In this document: piece after piece, positions 37,651 through 47,762 of the stretch | Position numbering within the stretch: the first letter of the stretch is position 1 | How the letters are laid out: every line of letters starts with the position of its first letter | Origin: an uncultured Holophagaceae bacterium | Lineage (GTDB): Bacteria > Acidobacteriota > Holophagae > Holophagales > Holophagaceae | DNA: 64,000 nt | Assembly: GCA_903913215.1 (NCBI GenBank) | Contig: CAIWKE010000028.1 | Coordinates: forward strand, 186,001-250,000 | Direction: 5' to 3' | The notes under the pieces: generated by a model | What the model was told of the DNA's origin: nothing | Seen by the model: the letters and a program-made list of their open reading frames with translations, nothing else | Databases searched by the model: none | Made by a program: the position numbers and the translations under genes

Positions 37651-40635
37651 ATGAGCCTCAGCAAAGCACTTGTTCATCGCACCTGGGGGGCCGCCCTCCG
37701 AACGCTGGCGTCACGGGTGGGCCTGGTCTGCGCGCTGCTATTACCCGTGCCGGGACTAGGTGCGGGGGTGGTGAGAATTGGGGTGCTTGCCTACCGTCCT
37801 AGGCCCCAGGCCCTTGAGCAGTGGCGACCTCTGGCCACCGCTCTGAAGCAAGCCATGCCCGAGCGTGACTTTGTGGTCGACACCTTCACATACTCCGAGC
37901 TCAATCAAGCCATCGCGTTACGCAATCTGGATTTCGTCCTGACCAGCCCTGGTCACTATGTGCAGCTCAAGATGAAGGGGGAACTCTCGGCGCCCCTTGC
38001 GACCTTGATGACCGCCGTGGGCGGACGCCCGACCAGCAGCTTCGGCGGCGTCATCTTCTGCCGCGCTGGGCAGACCCGAATTCAGAAGCTCGGGGATCTC
38101 AAAGGCTTGAGAATCGCGTTCCCCGACACCGAGTCTTTGGGTGGCTACCAGATGCAGGCATTCGAGCTCCATCAGGCAGGGATCCAGCTGCCCTGGGATG
38201 CAACCCTGATCGCCACCGGGGTTCCCCATGACAATGCCGTGGAAGTGGTCTTGGCCGGTCGGGCTGACGTTGGCTTCGTACGAGAGGGGGTCTTGGAGGG
38301 GATGGCCCAGGAAGGGAGGCTGGATCTGAGCCGCATCCAGGTGATCAACCGCCAGGAGAGTCCCGGTTCCGCCTCGCTGCGCTCCACCCAGCGCTACCCA
38401 GAGTGGCCCATGGCGGGCATGGCGGGGATCGACAGGAATCTGGCCCGGAAAGTCGCCTCAGCCCTCCTTGGCATGAAGGAGAACAAGGCCGCGTTGGGCG
38501 CCGTGGGCACCTACACCTTCGATGTGTCCGCCGACTACGCGCCCGTGGAGGACCTGCTGCGGGAATTGCGCCTGCCACCTTTTGAGGTTGCACCCAAATT
38601 TACCGCCATGGACATCTGGTCGCGCTACCCATGGCAGGTGCTGGTGGGCTCCGTGGCGATTGGGATCATCCTGCTGCTCATCTCCCGCCTGCTCCTGGTG
38701 AACCGCAGGCTGGATACGGAGAAGCACACCGTGCAGCAAGAGCGGGAAAGCCTAAGGGTGTCCGAAGCCGAGCAGAGGGCCCTCATCAGCGCCATTCCGG
38801 ACCTCATTTTCACCAACCATCCGGACGGGGAATTCCTCGCGGTCCATGCCTCCAACCCGAAGGAACATGAGGTGCTGGAGAACACCTTCCTGCACCGGAA
38901 GCCATCAGACATACTGCCGCCGCTTCTCGCTGAACAGTTCATGCGGGCCTACCACGGCGCCATGGCTTTGGGTACCGTCCAGGAGCTTCACTATTCTCTG
39001 TCCCTGGGTCGTAAAGACAGGCAGTTCGAAGCCCGTGTGGTGGCCAGTAGCCAAGAGCGGACGATCACCATTGTCAGGGATGTCACCAAACGCGTGCGGG
39101 CCGAGGAGACACTGCGCGAGGCACACCGGTTTAATCAGGCCATCCTCCAGAGCGCGCGTGAGGGGGTGGTCGTCTATGACCTTGATTTGCGATACCAGGT
39201 CTGGAATCCATTCATGGAGCACTTGACGGGCATCCCCGCAGGCGAGGTGCTGGGCAACCATCCACTTGAGGTGTTTCCCTTCCTCGAGGAAGCTGGCGTT
39301 ATTGAGCTGCTGGAAAAGGTGCTTGCCGGAAAAGAGGTTGCTCCAATCGATTTTCGGTTCCAGATCCCGGCCACGGGGAAATCGGGTTGGACCATCGACG
39401 CCTGCGCCCCACTGTGCGATGGAGAGGGCAAAATCATTGGGGTCATCGAGACGGTGACTGACATCACCGCGCGCAAGCAAGCGGAGGAGGAATTCGCAAA
39501 ACTGCAGGCCCAGCTTCAGCAATTCCAGAAAATGGAAAGCCTTGGAATCCTGGCGGGGGGTGTAGCGCATGACATGAACAACGTGCTGGGGGCAATTCTC
39601 GGATTGGCCTCGCTTCACCTCGACCTGCAGCCCGCCGGCAGCCCGCTCCACCGTGCATTTCACACCATCAGCAAGGCCGCCGAGCGGGGCGGGCAGATGG
39701 TCAAGGGCCTGCTGAGCTTTGCCCGCCAGACACCGGCTGAGAGCCAAGAACTTGATATGAACACGCTCCTCAGGGAGCAAATCAGCCTGCTGGAACGGAC
39801 GACCCTGACGAACGTCACCCTGCACTTGGACTTGGAGCGGGAGTTGCGGTTCATCCGGGGGGATGCCAGCGCCTTGACCCATGCCCTCATTAACCTCTGC
39901 GTCAACGCCGTGGAGGCCATGACTGAGCAGAAAACCCTCATCCTCCGCACACGCAATGTCGACAACGACTGGATCGAGGTGGTGGTGGAAGATACCGGAA
40001 TGGGCATGAGCCAGGAGATTCTGGCCAAGGCCATGGACCCGTTCTTCACCACCAAGGAAGTCGGCAAGGGTACCGGACTGGGACTGTCCATGGTTCATAG
40101 CACCGTCAAGGCCCACCGGGGGAAGTTGGCGATCCAGAGCGAGCCCGGCAAGGGCACCCGCGTGGTGCTGTGCTTCCCCGCCAGCGTGCGGGAAGCCCGG
40201 GTTGCCGCTGTGGCGGCGGCCGAGCCCACCCTGATGGCCTCAGGGCGCCTGAAGGTGCTGCTGGTGGATGACGATGACCTGATCCAGAGCGCGGTCCAGA
40301 TGATCCTGGAGGGACTGGGTTACGAGGCAGTGTCCACAGCCCAGAGTGGCGAGGAGGCCCTGGCCATGCTGGCAGCGGGAGTCAAGGCCGATGTCGTCAT
40401 CCTCGACATGAACATGCCTGGACTGGGTGGGGTTGGCACCCTGCCGCTCCTTCGGGCCATGTACCCTGGAGTTCCGGTGCTCCTGAGCACCGGCCGGGTC
40501 GATCAGACGGCCCTGGATCTTGCCGCGGCCCATCCTGGCGTTTCCCTACTACCTAAACCCTTCGGCATAAGAGAACTGCAGACGTTCCTTGTAGCCATCA
40601 GTTTGAGGCCAGACATGCTTGCGCAAGCAAGGTAA
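37651..40635 (+). CDS. Hybrid histidine kinase with PhnD-like periplasmic sensor
   Basis: A 994-residue kinase. After a signal/anchor segment (about 18-40) comes a PhnD/SsuA-type periplasmic binding domain (about 41-310; VRIGVLAYRPRPQALEQWRPLATAL, DFVLTSPGHYVQLK, GLRIAFPDTESLGGYQMQ), as in the tetrathionate sensor TtrS. One membrane helix (about 330-352) leads to two PAS domains (about 370-480 and 490-610). H640 lies in GGVAHDMNNVLGAIL, the HATPase has DTGMGM and GTGLGLSMVHSTV, and the receiver has D919 in VVILDMNMPGLGG. The ligand is unknown; location beside the urea island makes a small nitrogen compound plausible (inference). No strong ribosome-binding site is visible. Confidence 0.88.
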   Translation: MSLSKALVHRTWGAALRTLASRVGLVCALLLPVPGLGAGVVRIGVLAYRPRPQALEQWRPLATALKQAMPERDFVVDTFTYSELNQAIALRNLDFVLTSPGHYVQLKMKGELSAPLATLMTAVGGRPTSSFGGVIFCRAGQTRIQKLGDLKGLRIAFPDTESLGGYQMQAFELHQAGIQLPWDATLIATGVPHDNAVEVVLAGRADVGFVREGVLEGMAQEGRLDLSRIQVINRQESPGSASLRSTQRYPEWPMAGMAGIDRNLARKVASALLGMKENKAALGAVGTYTFDVSADYAPVEDLLRELRLPPFEVAPKFTAMDIWSRYPWQVLVGSVAIGIILLLISRLLLVNRRLDTEKHTVQQERESLRVSEAEQRALISAIPDLIFTNHPDGEFLAVHASNPKEHEVLENTFLHRKPSDILPPLLAEQFMRAYHGAMALGTVQELHYSLSLGRKDRQFEARVVASSQERTITIVRDVTKRVRAEETLREAHRFNQAILQSAREGVVVYDLDLRYQVWNPFMEHLTGIPAGEVLGNHPLEVFPFLEEAGVIELLEKVLAGKEVAPIDFRFQIPATGKSGWTIDACAPLCDGEGKIIGVIETVTDITARKQAEEEFAKLQAQLQQFQKMESLGILAGGVAHDMNNVLGAILGLASLHLDLQPAGSPLHRAFHTISKAAERGGQMVKGLLSFARQTPAESQELDMNTLLREQISLLERTTLTNVTLHLDLERELRFIRGDASALTHALINLCVNAVEAMTEQKTLILRTRNVDNDWIEVVVEDTGMGMSQEILAKAMDPFFTTKEVGKGTGLGLSMVHSTVKAHRGKLAIQSEPGKGTRVVLCFPASVREARVAAVAAAEPTLMASGRLKVLLVDDDDLIQSAVQMILEGLGYEAVSTAQSGEEALAMLAAGVKADVVILDMNMPGLGGVGTLPLLRAMYPGVPVLLSTGRVDQTALDLAAAHPGVSLLPKPFGIRELQTFLVAISLRPDMLAQAR

Positions 40636-40749
40636 CCCCTGGTATCCGGGTTCCCACGCCCTGAATGGGTTCCGCGGTTTGGGTTGGATCGAGTTCCAGA
40701 AGCCCAACCTCGCGACTTCAGACGAGCCCACCGTAAAAATCAGGACCAC

Positions 40750-40950
40750 TCAGTAATCGAGCCGATTCTCCAAGGTCGAATTCGGCCGTAACATCCTCCC
40801 AGCAAGGCGGATCACCTGAAGCTCCTCTGAATCCACGAGCTTATCGGCCAATGCCGGGAAGGTGATCTGCCTGCTCCTCAATGCTGTGGAAGCCTTTTTT
40901 GATCTATGGACGTTCGCATGAATGGATTCATTGCATTCAATCATTGCCAA
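40750..40950 (-). pseudogene. Possible small coding remnant
   Basis: A 66-codon minus-strand frame whose last 40 codons look coding, with mostly G or C third positions (ALADKLVDSEELQVIRLAGRM). It is not recognised. Its 3' end overlaps element copy E, so the resemblance of E to the regulatory element has to be weighed against this frame. The remaining bases of 40636-41178 show no other gene. Confidence 0.25.
40753..40794 (+). promoter_or_regulatory. Degenerate 42-bp ure-type element, copy E
   Basis: GTAATCGAGCCGAT matches the left half with one change; the right half is CGTAACAT instead of CGTATTAC. Spacing and orientation toward the downstream kinase gene are kept, but it is 384 bases from that start and overlaps a possible coding remnant. 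Confidence 0.35.
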
Positions 40951-41178
40951 GTAGGTCTGCTATGTTAATGAAGGTCAAAATCCCTTCATTCAGACCAACG
41001 CCAGGCTTTTATTCCTTGATCATTTTTCAGAACGGTCAAAGCGACAAGAGTCTGATTTTTTTTGCGTCCCTAGGACTGCCTAAGGAATCTGCTGTGGGGA
41101 CGTTTGGGAAATAGCCGCTCTGCACCAGACAGCAAGCCTGAGCTCCAAATTGTTTCTCCAGTGAGAAGGGAGCAGCCC

Positions 41179-44100
41179 ATGCGCCAGAATCCCACCGGGT
41201 TCTTTTTTGGCCTATTCGGAGTTGCCCTTACCTTCCTCAGTCTTGGCCTCACAACCCTGTTCAGCACCCGGGTGGAGCTGAGCCTTCAATCCACCAAGTC
41301 TTTGGTGGCCGCCATTCGGGCCTGCGAAACCCTGCTCGATGGCAGTGATAGGCTCACTGGCTCGGTCCGCGCCTACGCCGCCACCGGCGATGAGCGCTAC
41401 CGCCGTCAATTCGAGGAGGAACTGCTCCATACGAAGTCTCGCGACTCGGCCCTCGATCAACTGAAGAGGCTTGGCCTCACCCAGAATGAGATCTGGCAGT
41501 TTCAGCTCGCAAAACAATTCTCAGATGAACTCGTCACCCTGGAAAACCGAATTTTCGCGGCCGCCGCCAAGAGGGACTTGGTTGAGGCTCTGAAACTGGC
41601 TTATGGCAAGGAGTATCTGGAGGCCAAGGCCGCCATCGTGGATACCACCCGAATCGCTCAGGGTGAACTGGAAGCCCGACTCACGGCGGAAGGTATCGCC
41701 CAGGCCAATGCCGCGGATCGGCTCCGGCTCACCCTGATCGCCGTGTACACAGTGAACCTGATCATTCTGATTGCGGGAATTTCGTGGTTCGTCCAACGAC
41801 GGGTCATGGACCCGGTCGCGACCTCCGTGGCCAAGGTGAGGAAGATCCTGAACGGGGACCACAGCGAGGATCTCCCCAGCCATGAGATTCAGACTGGCAA
41901 TCTTGCCAAGGCCCTCGAAGACCTCCGCCTTGCTGCAGAAGCGGAGGAACGCAAACGTTGGGTCGAGACCGGCCTGAAGGGAATCATCGCCGAAACCCAG
42001 GCCACCAATAATCTCGCCGACTTTACCGAGATGCTCCTCAAGCAGCTGGCCTTGGTCCTCCACGCCTCGAAAGGGGCCATGTTCTACCTTGACGACCAGA
42101 TGAAGAATCTCGCCTTCCTTGGGGGCTTTGGCCATGGGCAGGGAGACGCCTGTCCCCTGCCTTCGCTCCGCACAACCCTCCTGCTGGACCCAGAAGGTCT
42201 GGAGCAAACATTCGATGCAATCGACGTCACTTCCCCCCTGATCTGCTCAGAAGATAAAGCCCCGGACCTGGTGCTAATCTTCATTCCCATCGTGATCGAT
42301 AGCAGGATCGTGGCGATGATCGAACTCACCTGCCCGCAAGTGCTCCAGGATCTGCAACAGCGGTTCCTGGCCAAGGTCCAGGAGATGATCGCGCCTCCCC
42401 TGGAGATCGTGCTGCGGGCCTGGCGGGCCCAGCAGTTGCTGGAGGCCACCCAAATCCAGTCCCTGGAACTGGAAAAGAAGACCGAAGCCCTACAGGTGGC
42501 CAACAAGCAGCTCAGCGCCATCTTCCAGGCGGCCACCTCCGGGATCGTGCTCCTCAAGGACCGGCGCATCATCAGCTGCAATCGGATGATGGAGGAGATC
42601 TTCGGCTACCAGCCGGGAGAGATGATCGGCGAAACGGCCCGCAGATGGTACTTCGATGAGCTCGACTACCAGACAGCAGTCACAGCCTTCAATGCCGCCA
42701 TGAGGAGCGATGGCCCCTTCCACTTCGACCAGCGCCTGGTGCGCAAGGACGGCAGCACGTTCATGGGCCGGATGTCCCCAAGGCCTCTGGACATGGCGGC
42801 GCCCGCCAGCGGGTTGGTCATCATGGTTGACGATGTGACAGTGGAACGGGAAACCGCAGCTCAGTTGTTACAGGCTGTGGCCGCAGCGGAGGATGCCAAC
42901 CAGGCCAAGAGTGCCTTCCTGGCCAACATGAGCCATGAAATCCGCACGCCCATGAATGCGGTGCTCGGCTACACCCAGCTGCTGCAGCGGGACTCGACCC
43001 TGGAGGAACGACACCAGAACCATGTGGCCACCATCAGCCGCAGCGGTTATCACTTGCTGGACCTGATCAACGACATCCTTGAGATGTCCAAACTGGACGC
43101 CGGGCGAAGTGTCGTGGAAGCCACGGACTTCGATTTCCATCAATTGCTCGCGGACGTGGTCACGATGTTCCGGGTCAAAATGGAGGAGAAGGGCCTCCGC
43201 TTCACCCTTGAACTCCAGGAAGGCCTGCCCGGCCACCTGCGCTCGGATCCAACCAAGATCATGCAGGTTCTGATCAATGTCCTCGGCAACGCCCTGAAGT
43301 TCACGGATCAGGGGGAGGTTAAGGTCCGGGTGCGGAGTGCCGAGGATCACCTGGGGGAATTGGTCGTGGTGGCCGAGGTGAATGACACAGGTATTGGCAT
43401 CTCGAGCAAGGATCTGGCCAAAATTTTTGATGCCTTCGAACAAGCCGAGGCCGGACTCAAAAAGGGCGGAACCGGCCTTGGCATGGCGATCAGCCGAAAG
43501 CACGCTCAACTCCTCGGAGGCGATCTGACGGTGAGCAGTCGCGAGGGAGAAGGCTCCACCTTCTTTTTCCACTTCCACGCTGGAATGGGCGCAGGGACCT
43601 TGGCGAAACCCAAGGCCACCCTCTCTGAGATCGTAGGCCTCGCGCCTGACTCCTATGTTCCCCACCTGCTCCTAGTGGAAGATATCGCCCTGAACCGGGA
43701 ATTGATACGGGTCCTGTTGGAGCCCTTCGGCTTCCAGGTCACAGAGGCGGTGAATGGTCAGGAATGCCTGGATCAACTCGCCACCATTCGCCCCGACTTG
43801 ATCCTCATGGACTGGGTCATGCCCGTCATAAATGGCCTGGAGGCCACCCAACTGATTCGGGCAAACGACGCATGGCGGGACATTCCCATTGTGGTCGTCA
43901 CGGCTCGCTCCGTGGAGGAAATCGCCCCCTTACTGAAGGGAAGCGAAGTGGCCGGCTTTCTGAGGAAGCCGATCCTCCTCCTCGACCTGTTAATCCAGAT
44001 CCAGGCGCTTGTTCCAGGCGTGCACCTGGAATATGCGGGCGAGGATCAGTCATCGGTCCGGTCAGCGCCCTTGGCTGCGACCAAGACGAGAAAAGACGCG

Positions 44101-44283
44101 GCCCAGCGTCTGCCGGTGCCCATGCGCATGCACCTAGCGACCCTATTGGAGAATGGCGAAATCGATCAATTCTCAGAAACCGTGCTCCGTGAGGTCCACC
44201 CCCTTGAGGCGGATCTGGCCCGCCACCTGCAAATGCTTACGGAGCAGTTTGATTATCGGCAGATTCTCTTGGTGTTGGCTTGA
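41179..44283 (+). CDS. Hybrid histidine kinase (HAMP-like, GAF, PAS, HisKA, HATPase, receiver)
   Basis: A 1034-residue membrane kinase. Two membrane helices (about 8-30 and 194-214) enclose a helical periplasmic domain of about 160 residues, followed by a HAMP-like linker (about 215-260), a GAF-like domain (about 275-420), and a PAS domain (about 440-560). H586 is in NMSHEIRTPMN, the HATPase has NDTGIGI and GGTGLGMAISRKHA, and the receiver has D878 in LILMDWVMPVINGLE. A short helical tail (about 985-1034) follows. ATG 41179 is chosen over TTG 41104 because AGGGAG precedes it. The REC-kinase gene starts 15 bases after the stop, so the two are one transcript and likely one relay. Confidence 0.88.
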   Translation: MRQNPTGFFFGLFGVALTFLSLGLTTLFSTRVELSLQSTKSLVAAIRACETLLDGSDRLTGSVRAYAATGDERYRRQFEEELLHTKSRDSALDQLKRLGLTQNEIWQFQLAKQFSDELVTLENRIFAAAAKRDLVEALKLAYGKEYLEAKAAIVDTTRIAQGELEARLTAEGIAQANAADRLRLTLIAVYTVNLIILIAGISWFVQRRVMDPVATSVAKVRKILNGDHSEDLPSHEIQTGNLAKALEDLRLAAEAEERKRWVETGLKGIIAETQATNNLADFTEMLLKQLALVLHASKGAMFYLDDQMKNLAFLGGFGHGQGDACPLPSLRTTLLLDPEGLEQTFDAIDVTSPLICSEDKAPDLVLIFIPIVIDSRIVAMIELTCPQVLQDLQQRFLAKVQEMIAPPLEIVLRAWRAQQLLEATQIQSLELEKKTEALQVANKQLSAIFQAATSGIVLLKDRRIISCNRMMEEIFGYQPGEMIGETARRWYFDELDYQTAVTAFNAAMRSDGPFHFDQRLVRKDGSTFMGRMSPRPLDMAAPASGLVIMVDDVTVERETAAQLLQAVAAAEDANQAKSAFLANMSHEIRTPMNAVLGYTQLLQRDSTLEERHQNHVATISRSGYHLLDLINDILEMSKLDAGRSVVEATDFDFHQLLADVVTMFRVKMEEKGLRFTLELQEGLPGHLRSDPTKIMQVLINVLGNALKFTDQGEVKVRVRSAEDHLGELVVVAEVNDTGIGISSKDLAKIFDAFEQAEAGLKKGGTGLGMAISRKHAQLLGGDLTVSSREGEGSTFFFHFHAGMGAGTLAKPKATLSEIVGLAPDSYVPHLLLVEDIALNRELIRVLLEPFGFQVTEAVNGQECLDQLATIRPDLILMDWVMPVINGLEATQLIRANDAWRDIPIVVVTARSVEEIAPLLKGSEVAGFLRKPILLLDLLIQIQALVPGVHLEYAGEDQSSVRSAPLAATKTRKDAAQRLPVPMRMHLATLLENGEIDQFSETVLREVHPLEADLARHLQMLTEQFDYRQILLVLA

Positions 44284-44298
44284 TGGGTGGGAGATTCC

Positions 44299-45438
44299 GT
44301 GACTGAGATCGAGCGGCCTAATCGCCCGCGCATCATGATCGTTGATGACATGCCAGACAACCTGATGCTGCTCAAACGCATGCTCCAGGAGTGCGGCTGC
44401 GAGGTGATCGCTTTTCCCGACGGCGCTATGGCTCTCAAAGCCGCTCACCGCAGGGCCCCGGACTTGGTCCTGCTTGATATCAATATGCCCGGCATGGACG
44501 GCTATGAGGTCTGCCTCGGCCTGAAAGGACACCCGGAAACCAAAGCCGTTCCCGTGATCTTCCTGAGCGCCTTGAACGCCACGGGAGACAAGGTAAAAGC
44601 CTTCGCGCACGGGGGCGAGGATTTCATCACCAAACCCTTCTTCTTCGAAGAGGTCAGGGCACGGGTCCTGGTGCACCTGAAGATCCACCAATTTCGAAGG
44701 GAGCTTGAGAGCAAGAACCAGGCCCTGGAAACCAGCTACCGGGAACTGGACGAGATGGCCGCCATGCGCGACACCCTGGTTCACATGGTGGTGCATGACA
44801 TGCGCAATCTCATGCAGAACTCCCTTCTGAATCTGCAGCTCCTCAGCAGAATGAAGCCAGACCAGCTGGGTACCGAAAGTCCCCAAGTGGTCCAGGATGC
44901 CCTTGCGACGGCCTTCCTTCTGCGGGAGATGATTAGCACCGTTCTCGATTTGAGCAAAATGGAAAGCGGCGCCATGGAACTCCACAGGGAGCCTTGCGAT
45001 CTCCGGGACATCGTCCAGGGTTCTCTCCAGCCGTTGCGGACGCTCCAGGAGGCTGGCTGCCTGGTATTAGATCTTCCGCCCGACCCCATTCCGGTGATCT
45101 GCGATGCTCCTCTTGTGGGGCGGATCCTACTGAACCTCGTGTCTAACGCTGTCAAATTCACACCTCAGGTTCCAGGAGGGATTCAGGTGAGCCTCCGCCA
45201 GACTGACGAAGGAATCCGTGTTGAAGTGCGGGATTGGGGCCCGGGCATTGACGCGGAACACCAAGTGCACATCTTCGAACGATATAACCAGGGTGCGGGA
45301 CCGGGCCCCGAGCGTCACCAGTCCTCAGGCCTTGGACTCACGTTTGCAAAGATGGCGGTGGAAGCCCATGGTGGGCATATTGGCGTGGATAGCGAACTGG
45401 GGTGCGGCAGCACCTTCTGGTTTACCCTGCCTACCTGA
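44299..45438 (+). CDS. Receiver-histidine kinase fusion
   Basis: A 379-residue soluble protein. Residues about 10-125 form a receiver with DD near the start and D60 in LVLLDINMPGMDGY. A coiled linker follows, then a HisKA helix with H166 in HMVVHDMRNLMQ and an HATPase domain (about 265-378; NLVSNAVKFT, DWGPGI, SSGLGLTFAKMAVEAHGG). Such proteins receive a phosphate from an upstream kinase and then act as kinase themselves, or are allosterically gated by it. GTG 44299 is preferred since GGGAG precedes it; GTG 44287 is in frame. It ends seven bases from the convergent LuxR-type regulator. Confidence 0.85.
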   Translation: MTEIERPNRPRIMIVDDMPDNLMLLKRMLQECGCEVIAFPDGAMALKAAHRRAPDLVLLDINMPGMDGYEVCLGLKGHPETKAVPVIFLSALNATGDKVKAFAHGGEDFITKPFFFEEVRARVLVHLKIHQFRRELESKNQALETSYRELDEMAAMRDTLVHMVVHDMRNLMQNSLLNLQLLSRMKPDQLGTESPQVVQDALATAFLLREMISTVLDLSKMESGAMELHREPCDLRDIVQGSLQPLRTLQEAGCLVLDLPPDPIPVICDAPLVGRILLNLVSNAVKFTPQVPGGIQVSLRQTDEGIRVEVRDWGPGIDAEHQVHIFERYNQGAGPGPERHQSSGLGLTFAKMAVEAHGGHIGVDSELGCGSTFWFTLPT

Positions 45439-45445
45439 GGTCTCG

Positions 45446-46138
45446 TCAGAGCAGGCCCGCCTGGACAGCGAGGGCGGCAAGGGCGGCAGCATTGTGGGTA
45501 TCGAGCTTGCGCATGATGTGCTCCCGGTGGCTGCTCACCGTGCGTGGGCTGACCACCAGGCTACTGGCGATGTCCTTGGTGACGAGCCCGCGGCCAATGA
45601 GGGCCAGGACCTCCCGCTCGCGCCTTGAGAGAACCTTCTCCACCTGGTCCTTCAGCTCCTGATCCAGGGGAGACGGTGCGGAATCCCCATGAACCCTGCG
45701 GAACCTGGCTTCAATGGCCTGGATCAGTTCTTCGATGGAAAATGGCTTGGTGAGGTAGTCATCAGCGCCCGAGGACATGCCTTCCCGCAGGCTTGCCCGG
45801 TCATCCTTGGCCGTCATGAAAATCAATGGGAGAGTGCCCAGGTCGGGATCCGACCTTACCTCACTCAACAATCCCAGGCCGTCCATTCCTGGCATTTGGA
45901 TATCCGACACAAGCAGGTCCGGTCGCTCCGCCCGAAGGTAGCTGAGAGCCTCAGCGCCGCTGTTGGCGGTAGCGACCTCCCACTCAGGCCGCTCGAGTTT
46001 CAACAGGCTGACGAGGTTGTTCAACAAGCTACGGTCGTCATCCACTAGCAGGAGCCTTCGGCGAGTCAGCGCCGCCCCAGCCTCGCCAGACAGACATTTC
46101 TCGGAGCATGGCAACTTGAAGAAGGCCTGGTTGGGCAT
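45446..46138 (-). CDS. LuxR/NarL-type response regulator
   Basis: A 230-residue DNA-binding regulator. The receiver (about 28-145) has DDD at its start, D79 in LLVSDIQMPGMDG and the conserved Lys in YLTKPFS. The C-terminal LuxR helix-turn-helix (about 165-228) reads LSRREREVLALIGRGLVTKDIASSLVVSPRTVSSHREHIMRKL. An unusual 27-residue N-terminal extension precedes the receiver; a later start is possible. It is the only DNA-binding response regulator in the kinase group, and so the best local candidate to bind the 42-bp element, which is inference. Confidence 0.88.
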   Translation of the reverse strand: MPNQAFFKLPCSEKCLSGEAGAALTRRRLLLVDDDRSLLNNLVSLLKLERPEWEVATANSGAEALSYLRAERPDLLVSDIQMPGMDGLGLLSEVRSDPDLGTLPLIFMTAKDDRASLREGMSSGADDYLTKPFSIEELIQAIEARFRRVHGDSAPSPLDQELKDQVEKVLSRREREVLALIGRGLVTKDIASSLVVSPRTVSSHREHIMRKLDTHNAAALAALAVQAGLL

Positions 46139-46514
46139 GACTTCATTATTGCTTATCTGTAAGACGCAACAGTAAAAAGGTTGAGCTATGAATCAGGTTT
46201 CCTTTGCGGGGGTAGACCCTGTGTCTGAATATCGGTGAGTTGCAGCAGTGATAAGTATCCAGTGAAAAGGGTTCTCGTCCATCGACATACTTTCCAACGG
46301 GACCACATAGGCAATGGACCCTATGGAATGCTCGTCCGTGTGTTGTTATGTCTCAGCCTCTGTCTGGGCCCTAATACAAGCGCCACAACCCGCTCCAGCA
46401 GTGGTGATCCTTCCCGCTTCGGATACGGGGAGGTGGATCATCAAGTCTCTCTTGTTGAGGGAAATTGCTAACAACGTGTAAATTCGGATGAATTCACCCA
46501 CCCTACTGGAACCT

Positions 46515-46543
46515 ACAAAAAGGCCCCCCGCAAGGCGGGGGGC
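46515..46543 (-). terminator. Rho-independent terminator of the porin gene
   Basis: On the minus strand GCCCCCCGC-CTT-GCGGGGGGC is followed by CTTTTTG, 20 bases after the porin stop. The stretch 46139-46514 between this and the LuxR regulator shows no supportable gene. Confidence 0.88.
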
Positions 46544-46562
46544 TCTGGCATTCCAGCGCAGA

Positions 46563-47708
46563 TCAGAACTGAAGCTGGGTGCCGACGATGAAGCCGTTAG
46601 AGTCCGGACCATTGCCGATCTTGACCTTGGAGAAGGTGGCACTGATGCGGGCGTTGTGGCCCTCAATGATGTAGTTGACGCCAAAGTCCGTGCGCTTGGT
46701 GACGCCCTTAGCCAGGTCGGCATCAAACTTCTGATAGCGGACCACGGGCTGGAGGCGACCTGCTCCCACGTTGTCGGCGAACAGGTAGGCCGCGCTGAAC
46801 AGGTTGGAAGTGCCCTGGGCAAGGCCACCAACGTTGGCCGTGGGAGCTGCGGTGCTGGGGGTGTTGAAGTCAACAACGTTGCCGGTGTCGTACTTGTAGT
46901 AGGCCGCTTCCAGCGTCACCCAACCGCTGCCAACCTTGGTCTCCATCAGGCCATCCACGCTGAGGCCCTTGTAGTCACCCTTCTTTGCCACGGTACCGAC
47001 GCCATCTTTCTGCATCTGGGAGGCGACACCCAGGGCCAGGATTTCCTTGCCGTAGTAGGTGCTGCTGCAGTAGTAGGCGGGATTCGGCTCAGCGTCCCAG
47101 AAGTTAACCTGGAGGCGGCCAGCGTAGAGGGGCTGCGCGGAGTCATTGGAGGCGCCGGCAAAACGGTTGTGGCCCTGGAAAGCGCCCACGGAATACACCA
47201 CCTTCTTATCCAGGAGCTTGCCCCATACCGTCACGCCGTTGTCGCGGCCAGCAAACTTGGCGGGGTACTGGGAGCCCATGGGGAAGGACCAGGTGCTGAG
47301 ATAGTAGGGGCCGTCCAGGTTGGAGCGGTCGCTGGGGGGAAGCATGCGGCCCACCCAGACATTGAACCCATCCGAAAATTCAAAGCGGCCGATGGCGTCC
47401 ATCACCTGGACGCTGTTGTCGCCACCGCGCTCCACATTGAAGGTGCCCTTGATGATCTTGTTCAGCGACAAATCCGTGTATAGGCGGATGCTGTCCAGAT
47501 TAAAATCGGTGGCATTGGAGGTTCCATTAGGCGCACCATTTTCAGTGCTGGAGATGCTGGCGCGAAGGCCAGCGCCGATGCTGATGGTCTTGTCCGGCCC
47601 GAAGGTCATGGTGCCACCTGCCTGGGCCACGGTGGCAAGGCAGGCCATGGCCGCAATGCCACGAAGACTATGATTCTTTCCGATGATGGACTGGATGCGA
47701 TGCTTCAT
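46563..47708 (-). CDS. Outer-membrane porin-like beta-barrel protein
   Basis: A 381-residue exported protein. A signal peptide (GIAAMACLATVAQA, cleaved near residue 30) precedes a body of alternating amphipathic strands with Gly and aromatic residues (GFNVWVGRMLPPSDRSN, GVTVWGKLLDKKVVYSVGAFQ, LFSAAYLFADNVGAGRLQPVVRYQKFD), and the protein ends in Phe (IVGTQLQF), the BAM recognition signature. The pattern resembles phosphate-selective/OprO-P-like porins, but selectivity cannot be read. AGGAG precedes the ATG. A degenerate 42-bp element lies 55 bases upstream. It may admit urea, short amides or another anion (inference). Confidence 0.82.
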   Translation of the reverse strand: MKHRIQSIIGKNHSLRGIAAMACLATVAQAGGTMTFGPDKTISIGAGLRASISSTENGAPNGTSNATDFNLDSIRLYTDLSLNKIIKGTFNVERGGDNSVQVMDAIGRFEFSDGFNVWVGRMLPPSDRSNLDGPYYLSTWSFPMGSQYPAKFAGRDNGVTVWGKLLDKKVVYSVGAFQGHNRFAGASNDSAQPLYAGRLQVNFWDAEPNPAYYCSSTYYGKEILALGVASQMQKDGVGTVAKKGDYKGLSVDGLMETKVGSGWVTLEAAYYKYDTGNVVDFNTPSTAAPTANVGGLAQGTSNLFSAAYLFADNVGAGRLQPVVRYQKFDADLAKGVTKRTDFGVNYIIEGHNARISATFSKVKIGNGPDSNGFIVGTQLQF

Positions 47709-47762
47709 TTGTGCTCCTGTTGGCGCGTGGTCAAGGGAATTCGAATTGACTGCCGTAGGTAA

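Noticed and set aside
46235-46471. A 78-codon plus-strand frame between the LuxR regulator and the porin
   Set aside because: It has no ribosome-binding site, no recognisable domain and irregular codon use.
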